From: Corynebacterium sputi DSM 45148
Lineage (GTDB): Bacteria; Actinomycetota; Actinomycetes; Mycobacteriales; Mycobacteriaceae
Direction of reading: 5' to 3'
DNA length: 64,000 nt
Assembly (NCBI RefSeq): GCF_000427865.1
Contig: NZ_ATYV01000002.1
Coordinates: 150,212 to 214,211 of the forward strand
Below the pieces are notes generated by a model, which saw only the letters and a program-made list of their open reading frames with translations, made no database searches and was not told the DNA's origin. Positions 44,028 through 52,492 of this stretch are shown here, in pieces (position 1 is the first letter of the stretch; each line of letters opens with the position of its first letter). Made by a program: the position numbers and the translations under genes.

Positions 44028-44954
44028 ATGACGACACCACACACCACCGCCCAGGGCAGCCACCGACCTCGCAAGCGGATGACACTCGCGGCGATGATGA
44101 CTGCCTCGTCCCTCGCCTTGATGGGCTGCAGTGCTTTGGGCATCGGCGGAGACCGGAATGACGCTGGATCCCAGCAGACCGAGTCGGAGGCACAGTCGAC
44201 CGAGACCAATGGCCCTAACCCTTCACTCGGCCCCGGCGCCTCCAGTCGCGACGGGAACTCCGCCGAATGCGGGGACCTCACCGGCGACCAGGCTGTCGAC
44301 AGGTGGCTCGACCGTGTGCCGGGCGGATTCCCGTGGCAAGCATCAGATACCTCCACGTATGACCCGTGCCAACCGCTGTCGTGGATCCAGCTCACCCAGT
44401 CCGGAGCTAGTTCCCGTTCGGCCGAGCAGTTGATGCTGTTCCACATGGGCGAGTATCTCGGCACTGCCACCAGTGATCCCCTCAATGGGATGTCGACTGT
44501 TGGACGCGTCAATGACTCCACCATCCGGGTCAACCAGCCACGAGAGGACCGGGCCGATGAGTTCCGCTGGGACGATGGCGCGCAGCGTGTGCTGATGAAT
44601 GACGGCTCCGACGACTCCGGAGCGACCTCCGGAGGCTCTGGTGCACCTGCCACGGCAAATAACCCCAGCCAGGTCGGCGGGAATTGTGGTCAGTACGACG
44701 GCGCGACGGTTACCGCAGGCGACAGCACCTCCTGCGGCTTCGCGATGGCGGTAGCGCAAGAGGCACTCCAGCCGATCTACTCGGATATCGGCATGGGGTA
44801 CAAGGCAACGGTCTCTGCAACGAGTCCAGAGACCGGTGACACCTACTCCATGGAATGCACCATCGGTTCCGACGCTTCATTGTCGACGTGCAGAGGCGGA
44901 AACAACGCGAAAGTTGAGATCGAGAAGCGTGGTCTCACCAGTCTGGTGAGGTGA
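44028..44954 (+). CDS. LppP/LprE-type lipoprotein
   Basis: A 308-residue lipoprotein. Basic N-terminus, hydrophobic segment and lipobox SLALMGC (Cys about 34), then a low-complexity Ser/Thr/Glu linker. The domain with CGDLTGDQAVDRWLDRVP, DPCQPLSWIQLT and LLFHMGEYLGTAT-like MLFHMGEYLG (about 80-150) matches the LppP/LprE pattern of Corynebacteriales. A second Cys-containing region follows (GGNCGQYDGATVTAG; SMECTIGSDASLSTC). Function in the family is poorly known. It ends 4 nt from the convergent FetB-like gene, with no terminator in between. Confidence 0.78.
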   Translation: MTTPHTTAQGSHRPRKRMTLAAMMTASSLALMGCSALGIGGDRNDAGSQQTESEAQSTETNGPNPSLGPGASSRDGNSAECGDLTGDQAVDRWLDRVPGGFPWQASDTSTYDPCQPLSWIQLTQSGASSRSAEQLMLFHMGEYLGTATSDPLNGMSTVGRVNDSTIRVNQPREDRADEFRWDDGAQRVLMNDGSDDSGATSGGSGAPATANNPSQVGGNCGQYDGATVTAGDSTSCGFAMAVAQEALQPIYSDIGMGYKATVSATSPETGDTYSMECTIGSDASLSTCRGGNNAKVEIEKRGLTSLVR

Positions 44955-44958
44955 TGAA

Positions 44959-45702
44959 TTAGGCGTCGATACGCTCGAGTTTCGGCGCCAACACGTAGAC
45001 CATCATCGACGCGGTGACCGACCCGGCTGCGACGATGCCGGACAGCACCACCATTTGGAACAGACCCGCCTCCACTGGGGCGACGCCGCCGAAGATCGCT
45101 CCGACAAAGGCACCCGGCAATGTGACAAGTCCGGTGGTCTTGGTCTGATCGGTGGACGGGATAAGTGATTCCCAGATAGAGAATTTCGCAATGTCGACGG
45201 TGGCCTGGCGGTTCGTGGCACCAAGAGCCAACCACCCCTCGACCTCATCCCATCGGTCTGTTGTCGCTTGCCCCAGGCGCCGACCAGCCAGAGTAGCCAC
45301 TGCCATTGAGCCGCCGATGATGATCCCGCCAAGCGCCAATACATACCTCGGGGAGAACTCCAGAGCGCCAGTGGCAAACACAGTCACCATCACCACCGAT
45401 ACCCCGGCCGCCATGGAACCGGCGACAACACCAAACTTGGCCCAACTCCAGTGCAATCTACGGGTACTGGTGACTGCCGCGACGGTGAACATCACCGACA
45501 GCGCCACGGCCACCCAGAACGGATCGCTGATCACTCCGGTCAGCAGCACACTGATCGCGGCCAACTGCAATGTCCCGCGGACCACGGCGAGAACCACCGC
45601 GAGCCGGTGACGCACTCCAGCAAGCGACAACACCACGGTGGCGACTGACAGCAGCACAACGACGGTGATGAGCGTGGGCACCACATCGTACTGTTCCAGC
45701 AT
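44959..45702 (-). CDS. FetB-like ABC transporter permease (UPF0014)
   Basis: A 247-residue membrane protein with about seven helices. The signatures TKTTGLVTLPGAFVGAIFGG (about 187-206) and the ALGATNRQA coupling-helix region are typical of FetB/YbbM, the permease of an iron-exporting or metal-tolerance ABC system. The partner ATPase (FetA) is not adjacent in this window, which is unusual. The downstream neighbour is convergent. Confidence 0.82.
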   Translation of the reverse strand: MLEQYDVVPTLITVVVLLSVATVVLSLAGVRHRLAVVLAVVRGTLQLAAISVLLTGVISDPFWVAVALSVMFTVAAVTSTRRLHWSWAKFGVVAGSMAAGVSVVMVTVFATGALEFSPRYVLALGGIIIGGSMAVATLAGRRLGQATTDRWDEVEGWLALGATNRQATVDIAKFSIWESLIPSTDQTKTTGLVTLPGAFVGAIFGGVAPVEAGLFQMVVLSGIVAAGSVTASMMVYVLAPKLERIDA

Positions 45703-45860
45703 TCTGTTATTTCCCCCTGTTCACATGCACTGTTCCGTCACCCGAACGCCGACCGGGCCCAGGGAATTCCCTACTGACAGTACGCCTGCTCGCTGCTAGG
45801 TTGGCGGCCACAATCCCAGAGCACACAATCAGCCCAGCACCATCACACACAAGGAGAATC

Positions 45861-46514
45861 ATGTCGCGAGTAATCGTCATCGGAGCCAACGGCAAGGTCG
45901 CCCAGCGTCTGCTACCCATCCTCACTGACTCGGGCCATCAGGTCCGCGGAGTCATCCGCAACCCGGACCGCGCCGAAGATGTGCAGTCATTCGGCGCCAC
46001 CGCTGAGGTCGCCGACGTTGAGCACCTCAGCACCGAAGAGATCACTGCGCTTCTCGACGGCTCCGACACCGTCGTCTGGTCCGCCGGCGCCGGCGCAGAA
46101 AGCGCTGAAAAGACATACGCCATCGATCGCGACGCCGCGATCCGGACCATGGACGCTGCCGCCGCAGCAGGAGCCAAGCGCTTCATCATGGTGTCCTACC
46201 TCGGCTCCGGTGTGATCCCGGATGTGCCGGAGGACAACTGGCTCTACTCCTACTCCCGAGCCAAGACCGCTGCGGATGAGCACCTGCGCAACACCGATCT
46301 AGACTGGACAATCCTCGCGCCCGGTCCGCTGACACTGGACGAGCCGACTGGGCTGATCAGCATCACGGCCCCCGGCGACGGACGGATCCCGCGCGGTGAC
46401 GTAGCCGCCGTTGTTGCCACCGTTATCGGCGCTAACAACACCATCGGCCAGCGCCTGCCACTCGGAGAGGGAGACACCCGAATCGCCGACGCGATCCAGA
46501 CGTATAGGGGTTAG
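45861..46514 (+). CDS. NAD(P)H-binding atypical SDR
   Basis: A 217-residue Rossmann protein with NAD(P) motif VIGANGKVAQRLLP (about residues 6-19; GxxGxxx type). It has the atypical-SDR YxxxK (YSYSRAKTAAD, about 137-147) and WTILAPGPLT, as in NAD(P)-binding/NmrA-related and YwnB-like proteins. Such proteins act as flavin reductases or redox sensors; the role here is open. The ATG at 45861 follows AAGGAG. Confidence 0.82.
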   Translation: MSRVIVIGANGKVAQRLLPILTDSGHQVRGVIRNPDRAEDVQSFGATAEVADVEHLSTEEITALLDGSDTVVWSAGAGAESAEKTYAIDRDAAIRTMDAAAAAGAKRFIMVSYLGSGVIPDVPEDNWLYSYSRAKTAADEHLRNTDLDWTILAPGPLTLDEPTGLISITAPGDGRIPRGDVAAVVATVIGANNTIGQRLPLGEGDTRIADAIQTYRG

Positions 46515-46532
46515 GAAGAGGACGGCCGGAGA

Positions 46533-46543
46533 CGTCGTAAAGC
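46533..46543 (+). repeat. Dispersed motif, TA-variant (intergenic)
   Basis: CGTCGTAAAGC inside GACGTCGTAAAGCAAC, between the SDR and the SNF2 helicase genes. Confidence 0.6.
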
Positions 46544-46552
46544 AACTCTGAA

Positions 46553-46569
46553 CTGCGGCGACGCCGCAG
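46553..46569 (+). terminator. Short perfect hairpin after the SDR gene
   Basis: CTGCGGC (46553-46559) and GCCGCAG (46563-46569) with a 3-nt loop. No T-tract follows, so termination is uncertain. Confidence 0.45.
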
Positions 46570-46656
46570 GGCACGTGCACCCAGCGTCGGACCTGGAGTA
46601 TAAAGGGAACCTTGACCGGATACGCCGGTGAAACGTGATCTGCGAACGAAGAGTGA

Positions 46657-48486
46657 ATGACGAACCCGACCGAACTGACGTACATCCCACGACGTGCGAG
46701 TTGGTTCCTCTGGACACAGGATTTCGAGACTCCGGAGATCGAAACCCCAGACGGTGCCGACGCGACCGTCACTCTTGCGCTGCCCGATGAGGGTGAAATC
46801 TGGCCGTGGGAAGTCCCCGGCCAGGAAATCGGCCTGCGCCAGGGATGGGACTGGCTAGAGAACCGCGCCTTCGACGACAGTGACGGATTGTCGTTGCAGT
46901 CATGGACGGAACTGGCACAGGGCGGCCAGCCGGTATTCCCGGTATCCGCTCACTGCGGGTTGGCACTGGACGGCGAACACATTTACACCGCCGATGCCAC
47001 CACCGCCCACGTACGCGATGTACTCGCCTTGGCGAAGCAGCTTCCGGACCTGGGTCTTCAAACGCGACTTCGCGACTACCAGCTCGCCGGTGTGCGCTGG
47101 CTGCAGGACCGCGATGACGGAGCAGTACTCGCCGATGACATGGGTTTGGGTAAGACCCTCCAGACCATTGGACTGATGGAACTGAAGGACAAGCGACCGC
47201 ATTTGGTGGTCTGTCCCACCTCCGTCAGCCGGAATTGGGAGAACGAGATCCGTCGGCATTCGCCGAACCTGGAAGTCATCACTGAAACCGGCAGCAGCCG
47301 CACTGGCCCCCGTGGCGGCGCTCGCCGCAAAAAGCCGAAGCGCGGCTCTGTCACGATCGCCACCTACGCGCGCCTGCGCCGCAATCCCGAGCGGTTCGCC
47401 GACGTCAATTGGGGCGTGGTCGCCTTCGACGAGGCACAGCAGATCAAGAATCCGCGCACCTTGGCCTATCGCACTGCTGCGACCCTGCCCGCGGACTTCC
47501 GACTGGCCATCACCGGTACCCCGGTTGAGAACGAACTCAACGACCTATGGGCACTGGCGGACTTAGTTCGACCTGGATTCCTCGGCACCCGTCGGCGCTT
47601 CAAGGAGCGCTACGTCTTCCCGATCCAGCAGCGAAACTCAGCGCCCGCGGCAGACCGACTTGCTGCGCACTCCAGCGAACTGATGCTTCGCCGCACCAAG
47701 GCCGAGGTCGCCCCGGATCTGCCGCCGCGCCAGGTCGTGGACATTCCTTGCTCGATAACCGACGAGCAACGTCGTCTGTACAACTCTGCGCTGGTCAACG
47801 CTTTCGAAGGCGGACTCGGCATGGGCATCTCCCGCCGGGCAAATGTGTTGTCGCTGCTGACGAAACTCAAGCAGATCTGTAACCACCCAGCGCAGGCGCT
47901 GCACGAGACCTCCCCACTGCAGGATCGCTCTGGCAAGTTCGACCGACTGCACGACATGTTGGATGAAGCCGTCGCCGCTGACACCGGAGTGCTGATCTTC
48001 ACCCAGTTCACCGCGATGGGACAGCTTCTCGCGGAGGATCTCTCCAGCCGCCATGGCATGGACGTGCCGTTCCTGCATGGAGGCCTCAATACTGACCAAC
48101 GTGAGGAGATCGTCGAGACCTTCCAGAGCGGACAAGGCTCCAATATCCTCGTGTTGTCCCTGCGTGCGGCAGGTTTCGGCTTGAATCTCACCCGCGCCAC
48201 GACGGTGGTGCACTACGACCGCTGGTGGAACCCGGCCGTGGAAGACCAGGCCTCCGACCGTGCGCACCGAATCGGCCAGGAACAGCCGGTCACGATTTAC
48301 ACGCTGCGCTCAGCCGGCACCGTCGAAGACCACATCGCCTCCATGCAGGACCGCAAACGCGGCCTGGCCGAGGCAGCCTTTGACGGCGGCGACGCCGAAC
48401 TGCTTGAACTCGACGACGAGGCCCTGCGCAGCGTGCTGCAGCTCTCGACCGCTCGCGAATCGGAAGGAACCGGCGATGGCAACTGA
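46657..48486 (+). CDS. SNF2-family helicase/ATPase
   Basis: A 609-residue DNA translocase. Motif I is DDMGLGKTLQT (about residues 160-170), motif II FDEAQQIKN (DEAQ box, about 257-265), motif III ITGTPVEN. The C-terminal helicase lobe has LSLRAAGFGLNLT and QASDRAHRIGQ (about 531-541). A short N-terminal region (1-140) precedes the core. Its last 11 bases overlap the next gene. In actinobacteria such SNF2 proteins are usually paired with a SWIM zinc-finger protein; the partner here is unusual. Confidence 0.92.
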   Translation: MTNPTELTYIPRRASWFLWTQDFETPEIETPDGADATVTLALPDEGEIWPWEVPGQEIGLRQGWDWLENRAFDDSDGLSLQSWTELAQGGQPVFPVSAHCGLALDGEHIYTADATTAHVRDVLALAKQLPDLGLQTRLRDYQLAGVRWLQDRDDGAVLADDMGLGKTLQTIGLMELKDKRPHLVVCPTSVSRNWENEIRRHSPNLEVITETGSSRTGPRGGARRKKPKRGSVTIATYARLRRNPERFADVNWGVVAFDEAQQIKNPRTLAYRTAATLPADFRLAITGTPVENELNDLWALADLVRPGFLGTRRRFKERYVFPIQQRNSAPAADRLAAHSSELMLRRTKAEVAPDLPPRQVVDIPCSITDEQRRLYNSALVNAFEGGLGMGISRRANVLSLLTKLKQICNHPAQALHETSPLQDRSGKFDRLHDMLDEAVAADTGVLIFTQFTAMGQLLAEDLSSRHGMDVPFLHGGLNTDQREEIVETFQSGQGSNILVLSLRAAGFGLNLTRATTVVHYDRWWNPAVEDQASDRAHRIGQEQPVTIYTLRSAGTVEDHIASMQDRKRGLAEAAFDGGDAELLELDDEALRSVLQLSTARESEGTGDGN

Positions 48487-49084
48487 ATTCGGCAACACCG
48501 TGTGGGGACGCGCCTGGTTGCGACAGGTCGAACCCATCCTCACCAAGGGTGGCCCCGACCGTGACATCCCGAAGGCCCGATCGCTGGTCCGCCGGGCAGT
48601 CCGAAATGTCACCATCTCGCGGAACACTGTCACCGCTTACGTAGGCGATTACGGCCAGGAGAAGACAGTGACCCTGGAGGTCCCGCCGTGGAGCGCCTCA
48701 GAGATGACCAAGGTCAACCGCATCATTAGCGCTGTCGACGAAGCTGATCCCACGGACCTGCCGAACTACGTCGCTGACCAGTTGAACCATGCGGGCATCT
48801 CCATCGCGCCCGATATTTCAACTATCAATGCCCAATGGGAGAAGGCCTACGAGGACGACTCCCCCACTGGATCCGTCCCCGACGGCGTCCCACCGCGTCA
48901 TGTCGTTCTGGCCTTGGCCTACTCAATTGCTCAGAAGGTCGATGAGGAGCCGGTTCTCGCAGTGCTACTACGTACCCCGAAAGGTCGAAGCGCAGCAGTA
49001 AACAAACTGACCCGCACCGACTTGATCTCCCTCGAAGACATCAATACCGAGACGTTCTACGACCAGCCGTTCATCGAGAACTGA
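48476..49084 (+). CDS. SNF2 partner resembling SWIM-protein N-terminus but without the zinc finger
   Basis: A 202-residue protein opening with TVWGRAWLRQVEPI and ARSLVRRAVRNVTISRNTVT (about residues 8-54). This matches the start of SWIM zinc-finger proteins that accompany SNF2 ATPases. The Cys/His SWIM motif is absent; indeed the protein contains no Cys at all. It ends with ISLEDINTETFYDQPFIEN. The ATG at 48476 overlaps the helicase gene, implying coupled translation. Its 3' end overlaps the convergent rhodanese gene by 117 nt. Confidence 0.75.
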   Translation: MATEFGNTVWGRAWLRQVEPILTKGGPDRDIPKARSLVRRAVRNVTISRNTVTAYVGDYGQEKTVTLEVPPWSASEMTKVNRIISAVDEADPTDLPNYVADQLNHAGISIAPDISTINAQWEKAYEDDSPTGSVPDGVPPRHVVLALAYSIAQKVDEEPVLAVLLRTPKGRSAAVNKLTRTDLISLEDINTETFYDQPFIEN

Positions 49085-49513
49085 TCGGAGTCGCGGCAAC
49101 TGCTTCGAAAGCTCTTCGATGGGGCCGCCGGCATTTTTCCAGGCGGTGAAACCGCCCTCGATGTGTCGGACGTTCTCGATACCCATCTCGTGTAGGGACT
49201 TCGCTGCCAGCGCAGATCGCCACGCCGAGCCGCAGTACAGCATGAGAGTCCGACCGTCGTCGAGTTCGGGACGGTAATAAGGGCTGTCTGGGTCTATCCA
49301 GAATTCAAGCATACCCCGTGGCGCGCGGTATGCCCCAGGGATAATGCCGAGTTTCTTCCACTCGCCGGGCTCGCGAATGTCGATGAAGTGAATGAAGCCG
49401 CAGTTAAACAACTCCTGGGCTGTATCGACGGGAGTCGGTGGAACGACATCATTTGCGGCTGCTACCAATTCAGCTGACGGCCGCGACAATGGCTCTCCGG
49501 GACTTCGGGGCAT
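48968..49513 (-). CDS. Rhodanese-domain protein
   Basis: A 181-residue single-domain rhodanese, a sulfur-transfer protein. It has IREPGEW (about residues 45-51) and an active-site loop YCGSAWRSALAA (about 93-104, with Cys as persulfide carrier). The GGFTAWKNAGGP motif (about 119-130) normally ends the domain. About 50 extra residues follow, of which the last 39 codons are antisense to the 3' end of the SNF2 partner gene, so the original stop may have been lost. The ATG at 49513 follows GGAGGCGCC. Confidence 0.85.
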   Translation of the reverse strand: MPRSPGEPLSRPSAELVAAANDVVPPTPVDTAQELFNCGFIHFIDIREPGEWKKLGIIPGAYRAPRGMLEFWIDPDSPYYRPELDDGRTLMLYCGSAWRSALAAKSLHEMGIENVRHIEGGFTAWKNAGGPIEELSKQLPRLRSVLDERLVVERLGIDVFEGDQVGAGQFVYCCASTFRGT

Positions 49514-49630
49514 GGCGCCTCCAATCCTCTTTTTCGCAGGTTACACGTGAATCTGCCCATTCGAGGCGCGCATTCTGCGGGCAACGGCGAAAACCGATCC
49601 GGACTGGAACCACCGTCATTCACGACAAAT

Positions 49631-49654
49631 CGAGGTGTCCGGTTGGGCACCTCG
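49631..49654 (-). terminator. Terminator of the HAAS membrane protein gene
   Basis: Arms CGAGGTGTCC (49631-49640) and GGGCACCTCG (49645-49654) pair over 10 bp with one wobble. Read on the - strand the stem follows the stop at 49689 and is trailed by ATTTGTC. Confidence 0.65.
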
Positions 49655-49655
49655 A

Positions 49656-49666
49656 CGTCGTAAAGC
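49656..49666 (+). repeat. Dispersed motif, TA-variant (intergenic)
   Basis: CGTCGTAAAGC in GACGTCGTAAAGCAG, directly adjoining the hairpin at 49631-49654. Confidence 0.6.
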
Positions 49667-49688
49667 AGTGCTTGTCAATGCTTTTGGG

Positions 49689-50702
49689 CTAGCACCTCGC
49701 CCGGCTGCGCGGATTGATCGTTTTTCGCCAACCGTCGATGGTGTCCCACAGGCAGACCACGAAAACGCTGACTCCGATGATCACGCCAGTGACTCGCATG
49801 GCATCGGTGGAAGGATCGGTGAGTACGGTTCCCATCTCCACGAACTCAGGGTTAAAAAGCTCATTGCCGATGAGAAGCGTCAATGCCCAGACCGCGAGAG
49901 CGATATTGAGCATGGTGTTGGCGATCGCCAGTGTCCGATTCCAGCCGTTGCTGCGAAAGAGAACAAAAGCGAAGATGAACTCGGCGAGGAGTATTGCGAA
50001 GAGTACCAAGATCTGCCACGGCCACAGCGCAGGGTTGAGGACCGACACCATCTCGCTATCGGAGGTCCAGGTGGGGTATCCGCGGAAACGGTCCCACAGC
50101 ACCAGCCCAAGGATGATCGTCAGGAATACCCAAGAGGCGATCAACTCGCCAGCCCCGGAGCCATTGCCTGAGTCCACCTCTGGCAGGTCATCGATTGTCC
50201 ATTCCACTCCCGTTTCGGTGCCCGTGCGTTCCATGATGAAGAACACCAACGTCGTCCAAAAGCCGATGTGCGCAGCGACAGTGAACGCTGCGCCGATGAC
50301 GTTTTCAATGACAGAGCCGATTCCCTCACCGGTGATGATGCTTCCGGCCGCTGTTGCCACCATCACGATGGGGACAACGACGACGAGCAGTGTCTTGAGC
50401 AGCCGCCACCAGGTCAGGAAGTACTTCGGGCCGATGAGATAGAGCGGGCGCTCGGCGAACTGCGCCGACAACACCCCGGGGTCGCCGAGACCGGTGAGAA
50501 CGTCGCGCTCTGCAGTCTCCGGATCCTGGCCCTGATCGACTTTCGCCGCGACCGCGTCTTCGATGCTTCCTTGAAGTTCATCACGAACATCACCCTGCTG
50601 AGACGGATCCAGGCTTTTGACGACGGCAAAGATATACCGATCCGTCAGATCACCGAGATACGGCGATGTGCCGAAGGTTGAGTTGTTGTCGGTGGCGTTC
50701 AT
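49689..50702 (-). CDS. HAAS-domain polytopic membrane protein
   Basis: A 337-residue protein. Residues about 15-85 (YIFAVVKSLDPSQQGDVRDE, GDPGVLSAQFAERP) form a HAAS-type cytosolic domain, the kind typically encoded next to PadR regulators. About six to seven hydrophobic helices follow (105-330), with an acidic loop around residues 165-185. Its ATG overlaps the PadR stop (ATGA). By analogy it is the PadR-controlled membrane effector, perhaps responding to envelope or drug stress; transport activity is not shown. Confidence 0.8.
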   Translation of the reverse strand: MNATDNNSTFGTSPYLGDLTDRYIFAVVKSLDPSQQGDVRDELQGSIEDAVAAKVDQGQDPETAERDVLTGLGDPGVLSAQFAERPLYLIGPKYFLTWWRLLKTLLVVVVPIVMVATAAGSIITGEGIGSVIENVIGAAFTVAAHIGFWTTLVFFIMERTGTETGVEWTIDDLPEVDSGNGSGAGELIASWVFLTIILGLVLWDRFRGYPTWTSDSEMVSVLNPALWPWQILVLFAILLAEFIFAFVLFRSNGWNRTLAIANTMLNIALAVWALTLLIGNELFNPEFVEMGTVLTDPSTDAMRVTGVIIGVSVFVVCLWDTIDGWRKTINPRSRARC

Positions 50703-51043
50703 GACTGCTCCCCTTCCGTGAGCGAGACGATCGCTTCATTGAGCGCGCGCCATTCAGTTGAGAGAGTCTCCGACAAACGGACACCCTCAGGCGAGGTTCG
50801 GTAGAACTTCCTGGGCCGGGATTCGTCGGTGTTCCATTCGCTGGACAAAAAGCCCTGTTTCTCCAGGCGCCTCAACAACGGGTACAACGTGTTGCCGTCG
50901 GCGGCGAACCCAAGAGATTCGAGATCCTCCAGCAACCCGTAGCCGTAGCCCGGTTCCCTGAGCAGTTCCAGGCACGCCAGCACGATCGTGCCTCGACGGA
51001 TCTCCTGCAGATGGTTCTGGAACTCCTTGCTTGCCATACTCAT
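50699..51043 (-). CDS. PadR-family transcriptional regulator
   Basis: A 114-residue winged-helix repressor. RRGTIVLACLELLREPGYGYGLLEDLE and ADGNTLYPLLRRLEKQGFL (about residues 16-73) are the PadR signature; a short C-terminal dimerisation helix follows. I place the start at the ATG 51043; the in-frame ATG at 51061 would lie inside the operator palindrome. It is probably autoregulated through 51049-51067 and controls itself and the HAAS protein. Confidence 0.88.
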   Translation of the reverse strand: MSMASKEFQNHLQEIRRGTIVLACLELLREPGYGYGLLEDLESLGFAADGNTLYPLLRRLEKQGFLSSEWNTDESRPRKFYRTSPEGVRLSETLSTEWRALNEAIVSLTEGEQS

Positions 51044-51048
51044 CACGA

Positions 51049-51067
51049 TAGTGTGCGCCACACACTA
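51049..51067 (-). promoter_or_regulatory. PadR operator
   Basis: A perfect palindrome TAGTGTG-N5-CACACTA lies immediately before the PadR start. On the - strand TATATT (about 51084-51089) is a likely -10, which would put the operator just after the transcription start. Confidence 0.65.
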
Positions 51068-51254
51068 AACGCAAGGGCACAATATAGTTACCCTACGAAA
51101 GTTCGCTGACGGGAATGATGAAACGCCCAAGCTCGCTTCGCTGACATCTTGATGAGGGTCGGGCACGCTCAAGTGCATAAGCCTGTATAAGCCCTGGCAG
51201 GCACCTGCGAGACAGCCGCGTTCTCTGAACGGGCAGATAGCGGCTCGGGCGTGG

Positions 51255-52430
51255 CTACGCTTCGGAGCACCTGCGTAGACGGAAGAGTTTGGTGACTTCA
51301 CTGCGGCGGGCCTCGGGGATTCCACCATCGCCCTTTTCCACACGGGGATGCGTTGGTCGGGTGGTCTCGATGGCGATGATCTGCAAACCATCGGCCTCGA
51401 CTCGGGCCTCGATATCGCCTTCGGCGCGAAGCTCAAGAATCTCGGCCAAATCAGAAATGATCAGCCATGCTTCCCCACCGGCGGTGAGGTGAGCGCCGAC
51501 CTCGTTTATGAAGCGATGGAGGACTGAAGAGCCTGGGTCGTAAATACCCGTTTCCAATTGAGACGACGGGGTCCCCGGGAGCCACGGTGGGTTGAACACA
51601 ATCAGGTCAGCACGATCGGAATCGGAGGGAAAAAGATCGGCTTCGACAACGTCCACGCGATCGGCCAGGCCCAATCGCTCAATGTTGTCCTCTGCGCAGG
51701 CCACTGCACGTGGGTTCAGGTCGGTGGCAGTGACACCAGTGAATCGATCGTCACGGCCGAGCAGAGCGGCGAGAACTCCAGTTCCCGTGCCGATATCCCA
51801 CACCTTGCCGGAAGGAACGTCAGTGGCAGTGGTCAGGGTGTCGGCAACCAAGTCGACGTACTCGCTACGGGTCGGAGAAAATACTCCGTAACGTGGGTAG
51901 ATCTTCGTCCCTAGAGCCTGCACAAACACGCCCTTGCGGTGCCATTCATAAGCACTGATGACACCAGTTAGCTCATTGAAGGAGACGAAAAGCGACTCGC
52001 CTGAACCGTCGTCGGATTGTTGCGGCCACGGCCCGTAGGCCATCTCACAGGCAGCAGCTACATCCTCTGGAGCGCCCCGGAGCTGCAAATCATAGCCTGC
52101 GCCAAGTTCCACAACAATCCGGCTCAGCCATGCTGCACGCTCGGCACGGTCGGCGCGGACCGCTGCGTAGTCACTCTGATCGGTGCCCCTAGCCTCCTGC
52201 TTGGCCTGGATCTCTTTGTCCACGGCTCGAATAAGTCGCTGAGAGCGCGGGAAGTCGGAGCGGAGGAGAATGGAGTGGGCGTCGTGAAGCATCTCGAGGG
52301 CTTTTGCAGGCGCAATATGCCCCGCTACCACTACCCGGCGCGGCGGCGGGAATCCGCTTTCGGAGTGCCACCTGGCGGTCCGAACGGTGCCGCGTTCCTT
52401 CCAGCGGACTAACTGGGGAGTGTCGTGCAC
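51255..52430 (-). CDS. Class I SAM-dependent methyltransferase (NPPW type)
   Basis: A 391-residue protein. The N-terminal half (about 1-185) is a family-specific domain (HIAPAKALEMLHDAHSILLR, FNELTGVISAYEWHRKGVFV). The C-terminal half is a methyltransferase with motif I VWDIGTGTGVLAALLG (about 211-226), acid in TDLNPRAV, and NPPWLPG (about 277-283). That motif, shared with PrmC/RsmC-like enzymes, indicates methylation of an amino group in protein Gln/Asn or nucleic-acid bases. The start is a GTG behind GAGGTAGG. The substrate is not known. Confidence 0.85.
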   Translation of the reverse strand: MHDTPQLVRWKERGTVRTARWHSESGFPPPRRVVVAGHIAPAKALEMLHDAHSILLRSDFPRSQRLIRAVDKEIQAKQEARGTDQSDYAAVRADRAERAAWLSRIVVELGAGYDLQLRGAPEDVAAACEMAYGPWPQQSDDGSGESLFVSFNELTGVISAYEWHRKGVFVQALGTKIYPRYGVFSPTRSEYVDLVADTLTTATDVPSGKVWDIGTGTGVLAALLGRDDRFTGVTATDLNPRAVACAEDNIERLGLADRVDVVEADLFPSDSDRADLIVFNPPWLPGTPSSQLETGIYDPGSSVLHRFINEVGAHLTAGGEAWLIISDLAEILELRAEGDIEARVEADGLQIIAIETTRPTHPRVEKGDGGIPEARRSEVTKLFRLRRCSEA

Positions 52431-52492
52431 CGGGCCTACCTCGGGATCTTCAGGAGTGGAATTAATGCTTCGCGGCAGTGGTTGCCTCCGGT

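Noticed and set aside
52465..52490. ATG at 52465 with AGGAGTGG upstream as start of the luciferase-like gene
   Set aside because: It is in a different reading frame from the family-matching protein.
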